From: E44-bin46 sp964354655
Lineage (GTDB): Bacteria; Chloroflexota; Dehalococcoidia; Dehalococcoidales; E44-bin46
DNA: 60,942 bases
NCBI GenBank assembly: GCA_964354655.1
Contig: CAYHAL010000005.1
Location: forward strand, 1-60,942
Direction of reading: 5' to 3'
Shown: positions 34,895 to 43,651 of the stretch, piece by piece
How positions within the stretch are numbered: the stretch's first letter is position 1
Layout of the letters: each line of letters begins with the position of its first letter
Notes under the pieces: generated by a model
Databases searched by the model: none
Told to the model about the DNA's origin: nothing
The model's input: the letters and a program-made list of their open reading frames with translations, nothing else
Position numbers and translations under genes: made by a program

Positions 34895-35410
34895 AGCAAT
34901 CGCAAGATAGACCCAACGGAACTGGCGCTGAGTGATAAGCTGGTCTATATTAATCGAGTGACCAAGGTAATGATGGGGGGGAAGCGCCTCAATTTTAGTG
35001 CCTTGATGGTAACCGGGGATGGTAACGGGCATGTAGGCATTGGCGTTGGTAAGGCTAATGAAGTGCCAACAGCAATTAGTAAGGCTAGCGCTATGGCGAA
35101 GAAGAATTTGATTACGGTACCGCTGGCTGGGGCTACTATTCCTCATGAAATAAGGGTTAAATTTGGTGCCGCCGAGGTGTTATTAAAACCAGCATCACCA
35201 GGTATAGGTATCATTGCCGGGGGCAGTATCCGGGCTGTGGTTGAGGCAGCTGGAATTAAGGACATCTTGACTAAATCTTTGGGTAGCTCAAATAAGGTTA
35301 ATGTGGCTAAGGCGACGATGCTCGCCCTTATGCGGCTTAGAGAGCCGAAGGAGGTGTTAGCCAAACGTAAACCGGTCGTTGAAGCTGGGGAGGCGGTAAC
35401 TAGTGGCTAA
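34889..35410 (+). CDS. rpsE: 30S ribosomal protein S5 (uS5)
   Basis: 173 aa from TTG 34889. Conserved protein begins at RKIDPTELALSDKLVYINRVTKV; then NFSALMVTGDGNGHVGIGVGKANEVP and KPASPGIGIIAGGSIRAVVEAAGI. Four in-frame starts exist (ATG 34838, ATG 34862, GTG 34883, TTG 34889), all within the inserted repeat element. TTG or GTG is preferred because the longer forms add only element-encoded residues (MIGIYIHIMERGTKGVR). No start lies in native sequence, so the gene depends on the element for initiation. Overlaps rpmD by 8 nt. Confidence 0.93.
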   Translation: MISNRKIDPTELALSDKLVYINRVTKVMMGGKRLNFSALMVTGDGNGHVGIGVGKANEVPTAISKASAMAKKNLITVPLAGATIPHEIRVKFGAAEVLLKPASPGIGIIAGGSIRAVVEAAGIKDILTKSLGSSNKVNVAKATMLALMRLREPKEVLAKRKPVVEAGEAVTSG

Positions 35411-35588
35411 GCTACGTATCACTTGGGTTAAGAGTGGCATTGGCTATAATGAGGTCCAAAAGAGGACGTTAAAGGCCCTCGGTTTTCGTCGGCTAAATCA
35501 GAGCGTTACCCATAATGACTGTAACTCAATCCGAGGTATGATTAATAAAGTGAAGCATCTGGTTAAGGTAGAGGAGGAAGGCAGGTGA
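35403..35588 (+). CDS. rpmD: 50S ribosomal protein L30 (uL30)
   Basis: 61 aa from GTG 35403. LRITWVKSGIGYNEVQKRTLKALGFRRLNQ is the complete bacterial L30. Overlaps rpsE by 8 and rplO by 4 nt. Confidence 0.95.
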   Translation: MAKLRITWVKSGIGYNEVQKRTLKALGFRRLNQSVTHNDCNSIRGMINKVKHLVKVEEEGR

Positions 35589-36049
35589 GGCAGAATGAAC
35601 TCTCCCCAGCCCCAGGCTCTAAGAAGAGCCGAAAGCGGGTAGGTCGGGGGGATAGTAGTGGACATGGCAGCTATTCAGGGCGAGGTTGTAAAGGGCAGAA
35701 GTCTCGTTCTGGTGGTAAGATGCCCCGCGGCTTTGAAGGTGGGCAGCTACCTTTAATCAAACGCCTGCCCCAGAAGCGTGGCTTTGTCAATATTTTTAGA
35801 ATCGAGTATAGTGTGGTTAATATCGGTAAACTCAATATGTTTGAGGCTGGGAGTGAGGTAACGCCGGAAAGATTGGTAGCCGCCGGAGTGGTAAAATCTC
35901 TAAGGCACCCAATCAAGGTTCTGGCTGATGGTGAGATTAATTATCCCCTTGTGGTAAAGGCAAACAAGTTCTCGGCTGCGGCTAAAGCTAAGATTGAGGC
36001 AGCAGGGGGCACGGTGGAGGAGATTGAGCATGCGGCAAAGACAGGCTAA
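35585..36049 (+). CDS. rplO: 50S ribosomal protein L15 (uL15)
   Basis: 154 aa from GTG 35585. ELSPAPGSKKSRKRVGRG, GSGxG-like SSGHGSYSGRGCKGQKSRSGG, and FEGGQLPLIKRLPQKRGF. Overlaps secY by 20 nt. Confidence 0.96.
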   Translation: MRQNELSPAPGSKKSRKRVGRGDSSGHGSYSGRGCKGQKSRSGGKMPRGFEGGQLPLIKRLPQKRGFVNIFRIEYSVVNIGKLNMFEAGSEVTPERLVAAGVVKSLRHPIKVLADGEINYPLVVKANKFSAAAKAKIEAAGGTVEEIEHAAKTG

Positions 36050-37337
36050 ACCACGATTACTCCAGGCAATGTTTGATGCCATCCGGATACCTGATTTAAG
36101 GCGCCGGTTTCTCTTTACCATAGGTATGCTGGCAATATTCCGTTTTATAGCCCATGTGCCTATGCCCGGGGTGAATCCGGCGGCATTGCAGGAGCTGTTT
36201 CAGCGTAATGCATTACTGGGCATGCTAGACCTGTTTAGTGGTGGTGCCATGAGGTATTTCAGTGTGGTGGCGATGGGGGTTTATCCCTACATAACGGCTT
36301 CAATTGTGATGCAGCTAATGGTGCCTATTGTCCCCCGACTTCAAGCTCTTTCCCAGGAGGGGGAGGCTGGCAGGAATAAGATTAATCAGTATACCCACTG
36401 GTTGACTGTGCCCATGGCTGCCATCGCTGGTTACGGGCAAATAATCTTGCTCCAGCGTGAAGGTGTGGTCAGTACTACGTCTGGTCTACCGATGGCGGCG
36501 ATGGTTTTGGCTATAATAGCCGGCACTATGTTCTTGGTCTGGCTGGGTGAGCTTATCACTGAGTATGGTATTGGTAACGGTGTATCTATAATAATCTTTG
36601 GTGGTATCGTGGCTACCTTGCCGACCATGATAGGTCAGGGCTTTTTGGCTGCCGGAAATAGAAACTACACTGGCTTAGTCGCTTACGTTGGCATAGCCTT
36701 GGTCACAATTGCAGTGATAGTCATCTTCACCGAGGCACACCGTCGTATCCCGGTTCAATATGCTCGTAGTGTCTTTCGTGGTGGTCGTATGTATCGGCAA
36801 GCCGGCTCAACCCATATCCCGCTGCGGGTAAACACCGCCGGAATGATACCCCTTATTTTTGCTATGTCACTGGTAATGTTCCCCGGTATGATAGCTAGCT
36901 ACTTTGCAGCTCCAACCGGGGCTGCGCCTAATTTGGCTAACACTATTCAGAACCTGTTTAATCCCAATTCAATGTTCTACTGGGGGCTTTACTTTGTGCT
37001 GGTGGTTGCCTTCACCTTCTTTTATACTACGGTCATCTTTCAGCAGCAGGATTTGCCTGGCGTCTTGCAACGGCAGGGAGGATTTATCCCCGGGATTCGA
37101 CCGGGAAAACATACCGCTGATTATCTTAACCAGGTCATTAAGCGTATTACCTGGGGGGGTGCCCTTTTCCTGGCGGTAGTGGCAGTAGTGCCCTTCTTGG
37201 CTAAGGAGATTACCAATATTCAGGTGATACAGCTATCAAGCATGGGCTTACTTATTATGGTTGGCGTTATCTTGGATACTATGAAGCAGGTAGAAGCGCA
37301 ACTAGTGATGCGACGCTATGAAGGCTTTATCAAATAG
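36030..37337 (+). CDS. secY: preprotein translocase subunit SecY
   Basis: 435 aa from ATG 36030 with GGAGGAG seven nt upstream. Ten membrane helices. RFIAHVPMPGVNPAAL start region, GGAMRYFSVVAMGVYPYITASI plug/TM2 area, RRIPVQYARS cytoplasmic loop, and GGFIPGIRPGKHTADYLN in loop C5 that binds SecA and ribosome. Core channel for protein export. Confidence 0.97.
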   Translation: MRQRQAKPRLLQAMFDAIRIPDLRRRFLFTIGMLAIFRFIAHVPMPGVNPAALQELFQRNALLGMLDLFSGGAMRYFSVVAMGVYPYITASIVMQLMVPIVPRLQALSQEGEAGRNKINQYTHWLTVPMAAIAGYGQIILLQREGVVSTTSGLPMAAMVLAIIAGTMFLVWLGELITEYGIGNGVSIIIFGGIVATLPTMIGQGFLAAGNRNYTGLVAYVGIALVTIAVIVIFTEAHRRIPVQYARSVFRGGRMYRQAGSTHIPLRVNTAGMIPLIFAMSLVMFPGMIASYFAAPTGAAPNLANTIQNLFNPNSMFYWGLYFVLVVAFTFFYTTVIFQQQDLPGVLQRQGGFIPGIRPGKHTADYLNQVIKRITWGGALFLAVVAVVPFLAKEITNIQVIQLSSMGLLIMVGVILDTMKQVEAQLVMRRYEGFIK

Positions 37338-37345
37338 GAGAAAGA

Positions 37346-38002
37346 GTGTATATTATTTTTCTAGGTGCCCCTGGGTCGGGCAAGGGAACACAAGCTGCTT
37401 ATGTGGCTCAGGAGCTAAATTTGGTTCATATTGCTTCTGGCGATTTGTTTCGACAGGCAGTAGAGCGGGGAACTAAGCTGGGAATGCAGGTTAAGTCCTA
37501 TATGGAAAAGGGGGTGCTAGTTCCTGACCAAATAACAATACGAATGGTTCTGGAGTGTATATCAGCACCAGACTGCGAAGCCGGGGTAATTTTTGATGGT
37601 TTTCCCCGGAATCTGAAGCAGGCTGAGGTATTGGATAAGGCTTTAGTCCAGAAGGCTAAGGCTATAGATAAGGTGGTATATATCAAGGTACCTGAAGAGG
37701 AGCTTATAAAGCGTTTGAGTGGGCGCTGGATTTGTCGTAATTGCCAGACGCCGTATCACGCCATAGATTCGCCGCCTAAGGTCTGGGGTAGGTGCAATAA
37801 GTGCGGTGGTGAGCTATATCAACGCTGTGACGATACCGCCGAGGTGGTTAAAAAGCGGCTGGAGGTCTACTTTGCCGAAACAGCTCCCCTCATTGACTAT
37901 TATAATCAGGCGGATAAGCTACTAGAGATAGATGGGGAAGGGAGCGTAGACGAGGTAGGTAACAGAATAATCGCTGCCCTTCATGAGAGGGTATGTAGCT
38001 AG
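37346..38002 (+). CDS. adk: adenylate kinase
   Basis: 218 aa from GTG 37346. Interconverts ATP plus AMP with two ADP. P-loop GAPGSGKGTQ, ASGDLFR AMP site, DGFPRN, and a long-type LID with zinc ligands CRNCQ and CNKCG, stabilised by zinc as in Gram-positive forms. Nine nt after secY. Confidence 0.97.
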   Translation: MYIIFLGAPGSGKGTQAAYVAQELNLVHIASGDLFRQAVERGTKLGMQVKSYMEKGVLVPDQITIRMVLECISAPDCEAGVIFDGFPRNLKQAEVLDKALVQKAKAIDKVVYIKVPEEELIKRLSGRWICRNCQTPYHAIDSPPKVWGRCNKCGGELYQRCDDTAEVVKKRLEVYFAETAPLIDYYNQADKLLEIDGEGSVDEVGNRIIAALHERVCS

Positions 38003-38752
38003 ATGGGGATAATCATCAAGTCTGACCGAGAGATTGATATTATGCGGCAGGCAGGTAGAATTGTCGCCACCATACTGGGGATATTGATTAAGCAGGTGAG
38101 ACCAGGGATGAAAACCAAGGAGTTGGATATTATCGCCGGTAGAGAGGCAGAAAGGCTGGGGGTTAAGCCCTCGTTTAAGGGATACCGGGGTTTTCCGGCT
38201 AACCTTTGTGTGTCGGTAAATGATGAGATAGTGCACGGAATCCCCGGGGAGCGAGTTTTAAGCGAAGGGGATATTGTATCCCTTGACTTTGGCGCCATTT
38301 TTGATGGTTTTCAGGGTGATGCTGCGGTGACAGTAGGTATAGCTGAGATTAGTCTGGAGGCTAGGCAGCTTTTGGAAACTACCCAAGCTGCCCTCAAAGC
38401 CGGTATCGCTGCCGCTTACTCCGGGGCGAGGTTGGGGGATATCTCGGCAACTATCCAGAATTGGGCTGAGTCAAGGGGCTACTCGGTAGTCCGTGAGTAT
38501 ACTGGGCACGGTATTGGTCGGGAGATGCATGAGGAGCCTCAGATACCCAATTTTGGTCAACCGGGGAGTGGTCCAGTGCTGAGGAAGGGTATGACCCTTG
38601 CCCTTGAACCTATGGTGAATATCGGTGATTGGCGTACCCGGCTTGATAGTAACCATTGGACGGTACTTACTGCTGACGGGGGTCTTTCAGCCCATTTTGA
38701 ACACACCATTGTTATTACCGAGGCTGAACCAGAGGTGCTTACTATTCTATAG
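38003..38752 (+). CDS. map: methionine aminopeptidase, type I
   Basis: 249 aa. Removes initiator Met. Metal ligands visible in SLDFGAIFDGFQGDAAVTV (two Asp), GHGIGREMHEEP (His), LALEPMV (Glu) and HFEHTIVITE (Glu). Stop of adk touches its ATG. Confidence 0.97.
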   Translation: MGIIIKSDREIDIMRQAGRIVATILGILIKQVRPGMKTKELDIIAGREAERLGVKPSFKGYRGFPANLCVSVNDEIVHGIPGERVLSEGDIVSLDFGAIFDGFQGDAAVTVGIAEISLEARQLLETTQAALKAGIAAAYSGARLGDISATIQNWAESRGYSVVREYTGHGIGREMHEEPQIPNFGQPGSGPVLRKGMTLALEPMVNIGDWRTRLDSNHWTVLTADGGLSAHFEHTIVITEAEPEVLTIL

Positions 38753-38763
38753 AGAAGGAGTTT

Positions 38764-38982
38764 ATGCCTAAGAAAGAGGCTATTGAGGTTGAGGGGATAG
38801 TAGTGGAGCCGTTGCCTAATGCCATGTTTCGTGTCGAGCTACCTAACGGGCATAAGGTGCTGGCTCATATTTCGGGTAAGATAAGGTTACATTATATTAA
38901 AATCTTGCCCGGCGACAAGGTGTTGGTGGAGCTTTCCCCCTACGACCTAAGTCGAGGTAGAATTACTTATCGCCTCAAGTAG
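38764..38982 (+). CDS. infA: translation initiation factor IF-1
   Basis: 72 aa OB-fold. IEVEGIVVEPLPNAMFRVEL, GHKVLAHISGKIR and LSPYDLSRGRITYR are the full signature. GAGAAGGAG upstream. Confidence 0.97.
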   Translation: MPKKEAIEVEGIVVEPLPNAMFRVELPNGHKVLAHISGKIRLHYIKILPGDKVLVELSPYDLSRGRITYRLK

Positions 38983-38993
38983 GGAGACTTATC

Positions 38994-39107
38994 ATGAAAG
39001 TTAAGGCTTCGGTTAAGGTTAGATGTGAAAAGTGTCGGGTGGTGAAGCGGCGGGGGGTGGTCAGGGTCATTTGTCCTAATCCTAGGCATAAGCAGAGGCA
39101 GGGCTAA
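38994..39107 (+). CDS. rpmJ: 50S ribosomal protein L36 (bL36), zinc type
   Basis: 37 aa. MKVKASVKVRCEKCRVVKRR followed by GVVRVICPNPRHKQRQG. Ligands C11, C14, C27 and H32 give the zinc-binding C+ form. AGGGAGACTTATC precedes the ATG. Confidence 0.96.
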   Translation: MKVKASVKVRCEKCRVVKRRGVVRVICPNPRHKQRQG

Positions 39108-39130
39108 ATGTCTATGGAGGGAGGGCGATA

Positions 39131-39520
39131 ATGCCACGTATAGCTGGTGTAGATATACCTAAGAATAAGCAGGTTTGGGTTTCGCTACAGTATATCTATG
39201 GCATCGGCCCTACCTTGAGCCGGAGGATTTTGGCTCAAACCGGTGTCAATGCTGAGACTAAGGCGGGTGACCTTTCTGAAGGCGAGGTTAATCGTCTTCG
39301 AGAGGTCATTGACCGGGAGTATAAGGTTGAGGGTGAACTTAGGAAAGAGGTTGGCCTTAATATTGGTCGTCTCATTGAGATTGGTAGCTATCGAGGTATT
39401 AGGCATCGGCATGGTCTGCCGGTTAGAGGGCAGCGGACACGAACCAATGCTCGGACTAGGCGTGGTACTCGCAAGACGGTAGCTGGTAGAGGCAAGAGAC
39501 GCGGTACGGCTAAGAAGTAG
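39131..39520 (+). CDS. rpsM: 30S ribosomal protein S13 (uS13)
   Basis: 129 aa. RIAGVDIPKNKQVWVSLQYIYGIG start, RGIRHRHGLPVRGQRTRTNARTRRG near the end. Head protein that contacts P-site tRNA. Confidence 0.97.
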   Translation: MPRIAGVDIPKNKQVWVSLQYIYGIGPTLSRRILAQTGVNAETKAGDLSEGEVNRLREVIDREYKVEGELRKEVGLNIGRLIEIGSYRGIRHRHGLPVRGQRTRTNARTRRGTRKTVAGRGKRRGTAKK

Positions 39521-39554
39521 TAAACCGTTACATATAGTCAAATAGGAGATTAGA

Positions 39555-39944
39555 ATGCCACAGAAGAAGCGAACCAGAAGAAAGCTAGAACGCAAGTCTA
39601 TCTCGGAGGGGAGAGCCTATATCCAGTCGACTTTTAATAATACCATGGTGACTCTCACCGACTCCCGGGGGAATGTTATTGCTTGGGGAAGCTCAGGGAC
39701 AGCTGGGTTTAAGGGCTCGCGGAAGGGCACTCCCTATGCTGCTCAATTGGCAGCGCGTGATGCCGCCCGGAGGGGGATGGAATACGGCTTACGCCAAGTA
39801 GAGGTCTATGTTAAGGGGCCAGGTAGTGGGCGTGAGGCAGCTATTCGTTCCCTCCAGAGTTCAGGCCTTTATATTACCGCTATTAGAGATGTGACTCCTG
39901 TCCCGCATAACGGCTGTCGCTCTCCTAAGAGAAGGCGAGTGTAA
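39555..39944 (+). CDS. rpsK: 30S ribosomal protein S11 (uS11)
   Basis: 129 aa. AYIQSTFNNTMVTLTDSRGNVIAWGSSG, GFKGSRKGTPYAAQLAA, and PHNGCRSPKRRRV end. Confidence 0.97.
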   Translation: MPQKKRTRRKLERKSISEGRAYIQSTFNNTMVTLTDSRGNVIAWGSSGTAGFKGSRKGTPYAAQLAARDAARRGMEYGLRQVEVYVKGPGSGREAAIRSLQSSGLYITAIRDVTPVPHNGCRSPKRRRV

Positions 39945-39954
39945 GGGTAGGGAA

Positions 39955-40581
39955 ATGGCAAGATATACAGCAGCAGTTTGTCGATTGTGCCGCCGTAGCG
40001 GTGAGAAATTAATGCTTAAAGGCAGTAGGTGCCTTACGCCTAAGTGTGTGCTGGAGAGGCGGGCGAAGCCCCCGGGGCAGCAGATTGGTCGGCGGCGCCG
40101 ACTTTCTGACCGTGGTTTGCAACTGCGGGAGAAGCAAAAAGCCCGTCAAACCTATGGGGTTATGGAGAGGCAGTTTAGGCGGCTTTTTACTCAAGCCGAG
40201 AAGCAGGCAGGCATCACCGGGGAAAATCTACTAGTGCTACTGGAGAGGCGACTTGATAATGTGGTCTATCGTTTGGGCTTCGCCGATTCCCGGTCTCAAG
40301 CCCGTCAGCTAGTTCAGCACGGGCATATCCTGCTTAATGGGCGTAAAACTGATATACCCTCCTGCTTAGTCAAAGAGGATGATGTTATTAGTTGGAAGGA
40401 GAGTAGTACTAAAACTGGATATTATCAGCAGGTAGTTCAGAATATTCCGGCTAAGTTGGTTTTGAGTTGGTTAAGCCTGGATAAAGAAAACTTGGTCGGT
40501 CGAGTTGTATCACTACCTACCCCTGATGATATTGATGCCAAATTTGAGGGGAAGGCTATAGTTGAGTACTACTCGCGATGA
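39955..40581 (+). CDS. rpsD: 30S ribosomal protein S4 (uS4)
   Basis: 208 aa. Four Cys (CRLCR, C near residue 22, and TPKC) suggest the zinc-type N-terminus. S4 domain LERRLDNVVYRLGFADSRSQARQLVQHGHILLNGRK. S4 often represses the alpha operon; no leader site identified. Co-transcribed with rpsK (10 nt). Confidence 0.97.
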   Translation: MARYTAAVCRLCRRSGEKLMLKGSRCLTPKCVLERRAKPPGQQIGRRRRLSDRGLQLREKQKARQTYGVMERQFRRLFTQAEKQAGITGENLLVLLERRLDNVVYRLGFADSRSQARQLVQHGHILLNGRKTDIPSCLVKEDDVISWKESSTKTGYYQQVVQNIPAKLVLSWLSLDKENLVGRVVSLPTPDDIDAKFEGKAIVEYYSR

Positions 40582-40604
40582 TAATTTGATGAGGAGGTAG
40601 CACT

Positions 40605-41582
40605 TTGTCTCGCTTAGCAATACCGAAGATTGAGTGTATTGAGAGTAAAGATAACTTTGGTCGGTTCTTAGCCCAGCCACTGGAGAAGGGCTTCGGCGTT
40701 ACTTTGGGCAACTCATTACGGAGGGTGCTGCTTGGCTATCTTCCTGGGGCAGCAGTAACTAGGATTAGGATTGAGAGAATCCAACATGAATTCTCCACCA
40801 TTCCTAATGTCAAGGAAGACGTCACCGATTTTATACTTAATGTTAAGGAATTGAGGTTGATTGCTCTTTCTGGTCAATCAGGTAAGTTAATACTGGAGGT
40901 AGAAGGGGAGGGGCGGGTTTGTGCTGCTGACATTAAACCCTCGACTGATTTTGAAATTGCCAACCCTGAGCTATATTTAGCTACCTTAGATTCGCCCGAT
41001 GCCAGACTCTATGTGGAGCTTGATGTGGAGATAGGCGAGGGCTACAGGCAGGCTAAGTCCGGTGATGATCTACCTGTAGGGACGATTCCGGTGGATGCTA
41101 TCTTTACCCCAATACGTAGGGTTAATTTTACTGTCGTGCCAACCCATGTTGGCGAGGAGAGTAGCCGCGAGCAGTTGTATCTGGAGGTGCGGACTGATGG
41201 TACTATATCACCAGTTGATGCCATCAGCCGTAGTGCTGCCATTTTGGTAGAGCAGTTGACCCCGTTTGTTGATTATGCCAAGGTTTCGCCCATAAAGGAA
41301 GAGAAGGAGCTTGTTGGCTTAGCTATCCCTGAGGAGCTGTATAATATGCCCGTAGAGCAATTGAGTCTATCAGTGCGTACCATGAATTGCTTAAGGCGCG
41401 GCGGGATTACTACCGTGGGGCAGGTTATCGCTACCGGGGAGAAAGGGTTGCTTGCGCTACGGAATTTTGGTCAGAAGTCTAAACAGGAGATAGAGGCGCG
41501 GCTCAACGAGTTAGGGCTGTCCCTTAAACCTAAAGCTGAAGAGCCAACCCCGCCAGATGAGGAGGTTGAGGGTGAGGCATAA
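40605..41582 (+). CDS. rpoA: RNA polymerase alpha subunit
   Basis: 325 aa from TTG 40605 behind GAGGAGG. N-terminal dimerisation domain with PLEKGFGVTLGNSLRRVLL; C-terminal domain LSVRTMNCLRRGGITTVGQVI..NFGQKSKQEIEARL that binds UP elements and activators; acidic tail. rplQ starts inside its 3' end. Confidence 0.97.
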   Translation: MSRLAIPKIECIESKDNFGRFLAQPLEKGFGVTLGNSLRRVLLGYLPGAAVTRIRIERIQHEFSTIPNVKEDVTDFILNVKELRLIALSGQSGKLILEVEGEGRVCAADIKPSTDFEIANPELYLATLDSPDARLYVELDVEIGEGYRQAKSGDDLPVGTIPVDAIFTPIRRVNFTVVPTHVGEESSREQLYLEVRTDGTISPVDAISRSAAILVEQLTPFVDYAKVSPIKEEKELVGLAIPEELYNMPVEQLSLSVRTMNCLRRGGITTVGQVIATGEKGLLALRNFGQKSKQEIEARLNELGLSLKPKAEEPTPPDEEVEGEA

Positions 41583-41925
41583 AGTAGCTGGTAGAAAACT
41601 GAGCGGAGCCTCGGGACACAGAAGGGCAGTGTATCGTAACTTGGTTACTGACCTTTTGGGCTACGGGAAAATTACCACCACTGAGGCTAAAGCCAAGGAG
41701 GTGCGTGGCCTGGCGGAGAAGATGATTACCTTTGGGAAAAAGGGCGGACTTCACTCTCGTCGTCAGGCATTAGCCTTTATTTTAGATGAAAAGGTAGCCG
41801 ATAAGGTATTTACTGACCTTGCCTCAAGGTATGCTGAGCGCCCTGGCGGCTATACCCGTATCACTAAGCTAGGACCAAGATTGGGTGACGGGGCACCTAT
41901 GGTTCGACTTGAGTTGGTGGAGTAA
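41572..41925 (+). CDS. rplQ: 50S ribosomal protein L17 (bL17)
   Basis: 117 aa from GTG 41572, six nt after GGAGG, giving RHKVAGRKLSGASGHRRAV. An in-frame ATG at 41557 would add five residues but lacks a binding site. TKLGPRLGDGAPMVRLELVE end is standard. Overlaps rpoA by 11 nt. Confidence 0.95.
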   Translation: MRHKVAGRKLSGASGHRRAVYRNLVTDLLGYGKITTTEAKAKEVRGLAEKMITFGKKGGLHSRRQALAFILDEKVADKVFTDLASRYAERPGGYTRITKLGPRLGDGAPMVRLELVE

Positions 41926-41938
41926 GGAAGGTTTCAGT

Positions 41939-42718
41939 TTGGCAACAACGACTAAGATTGTGTTAATTATGGAATATGACGGCACCCATTATCATGGCTT
42001 CCAGCTACAAGATGGTTTTCCTACTATTCAAAGCGAGACGGAGGAAGCACTGCGGAAGCTTACCGGGGAAAGACTCCGAGTGATGGCGGCTAGTCGAACT
42101 GATGCCGGGGTTCACGCTAAGGGGCAGGCGGTTAACTTCAGGACAAAGTCGTTTCTCCCCTTAGCGGCGTTTATTAATGGGTTGAACTACTATTTACCGA
42201 GGGATATTGCAGTTAAGTCAGCCCATAGAGTAGGCGATTCTTTCAACGTCAGGCGTGATGCCATCAGCCGGGAATATAACTACTATATATTAAATAGCTT
42301 GACCCGGTCTCCAATCTGGAAGGGCTTGTCTTACCTGGTTACCGGGTGCCTTGATATTGAAGCTATGAATTTGGCATGTCAAGCCCTTATTGGTGAGCAC
42401 GATTTTGCCTCATTTGTCGGTTGTATCGGGGATGGGATAAAGAAAACGGTACGAAGTGTGTATCAGGCAAAAATAGACAAGGATGGGGAACTGGTCGTTG
42501 TTAATATGGTGGCTAACTCCTTCTTACCTCATCAGGTGCGCAATACCGTAGGCGCTCTGATTAGGGTTGGCTTGGGTAAAATAGGGGTTGACCAGTTTCA
42601 TAGTATAGTTGAGGCAAAAGAGCCAGGGCTGGCTGGTCCAGCGGTTCCGGCTTATGGGCTGTGCCTTATGCGGGTAAACTATCCCAGCCCCTTTGGAGGA
42701 GAGGGTGAAAACCTATAG
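41939..42718 (+). CDS. truA: tRNA pseudouridine(38-40) synthase
   Basis: 259 aa from TTG 41939 with TAAGGAAGG upstream. Isomerises U38-U40 in tRNA anticodon stems. MEYDGTHYHGFQ start, catalytic Asp in SRTDAGVHAKGQ, NSFLPHQVRNTVGALIRVGLG. Between rplQ and rplM, a common bacterial order. Confidence 0.96.
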   Translation: MATTTKIVLIMEYDGTHYHGFQLQDGFPTIQSETEEALRKLTGERLRVMAASRTDAGVHAKGQAVNFRTKSFLPLAAFINGLNYYLPRDIAVKSAHRVGDSFNVRRDAISREYNYYILNSLTRSPIWKGLSYLVTGCLDIEAMNLACQALIGEHDFASFVGCIGDGIKKTVRSVYQAKIDKDGELVVVNMVANSFLPHQVRNTVGALIRVGLGKIGVDQFHSIVEAKEPGLAGPAVPAYGLCLMRVNYPSPFGGEGENL

Positions 42719-43121
42719 CCTTAAGGTGTCTGAAATTAAGCGAGAATGGCAGGTTATTGATGCTACCGACCAAGTTTTGGGCAGGCTAGCTACTCGGGTA
42801 GCTCGCTTGCTTATGGGCAAGCACAAGCCGATATTCAGCCCAAATTTAGATGTCGGCGATTACGTTGTCGTTATTAACGCTGATAAAGTTCGCGTTACCG
42901 GTGGAAAAGCTAAACAGAAGGTCTATTACCGCCACTCAGGGTATCCTGGAGGACTTAAGGCTATTAGTTATGATAAATTGATGCAGACTAACCCAACCCG
43001 AGTGATTGAATATGCAGTTAAGGGGATGTTGCCCCACACTCGACTGGGTGCTAAAATGATGAAGAAGCTCAGGGTCTATGTCGGTGATACTTATCCTCAC
43101 CTGAGTCAGGCGAAGAAGTAG
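42705..43121 (+). CDS. rplM: 50S ribosomal protein L13 (uL13)
   Basis: 138 aa from GTG 42705 (VKTYSLKVSEIKREW) after GGAGGAGAGG. DATDQVLGRLATRVARLLMGKHKP and YVVVINADKVRVTGGKAKQKVYY. Overlaps truA by 14 nt. Confidence 0.96.
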   Translation: MKTYSLKVSEIKREWQVIDATDQVLGRLATRVARLLMGKHKPIFSPNLDVGDYVVVINADKVRVTGGKAKQKVYYRHSGYPGGLKAISYDKLMQTNPTRVIEYAVKGMLPHTRLGAKMMKKLRVYVGDTYPHLSQAKK

Positions 43122-43127
43122 GTTCAG

Positions 43128-43523
43128 ATGGAAGAACAAACTTACTATTATGCAGTAGGTAAACGCAAGACGGCGGTAGCCCGGGTAAAGCTACTGCCGG
43201 GGGATGGCTCTATTATTGTTAATAACATACCTTATGAGGAGCGTTTCCCCCGCCTTGAGCACCGCCGGGTAATCCTACAGCCGCTTTTGGTTACTGATAA
43301 TATAGGTAAGTATAATGCTGTGGTTAAGGTAGTTGGGGGTGGTATATCAGGGCAGGGTGGTGCTATTGCTCATGGTATTGCTCGAGCCCTGGTAAGGGCT
43401 GATGAAAGCCTCAAACCGATACTAAAGCAGAATGGACTGCTCACCCGGGATGCTCGGATTAAAGAGCGGAAGAAGGTTGGACTCAAACGAGCCCGCAAAG
43501 CCCCTCAATACACCAAACGGTAA
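43128..43523 (+). CDS. rpsI: 30S ribosomal protein S9 (uS9)
   Basis: 131 aa. YYYAVGKRKTAVARVKLLPG start, GGGISGQGGAIAHGIARALV, ending in KAPQYTKR, the tail that touches P-site tRNA. Last gene of the ribosomal run. A small hairpin CCAACC/GGTTGG (43529-43542) follows but has no clean T-run. Confidence 0.97.
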   Translation: MEEQTYYYAVGKRKTAVARVKLLPGDGSIIVNNIPYEERFPRLEHRRVILQPLLVTDNIGKYNAVVKVVGGGISGQGGAIAHGIARALVRADESLKPILKQNGLLTRDARIKERKKVGLKRARKAPQYTKR

Positions 43524-43651
43524 GGTCGCCAACCACGGTTGGTTAAACTTCTTAAAGTCTGACTAAGCTAGTTTGCAAGGAAAGAGAGGTGATGCCTATA
43601 CGAAATAAACGGGGGTGGAGGGAATAACCTAAAAAAGGAGAGGTGACAAGT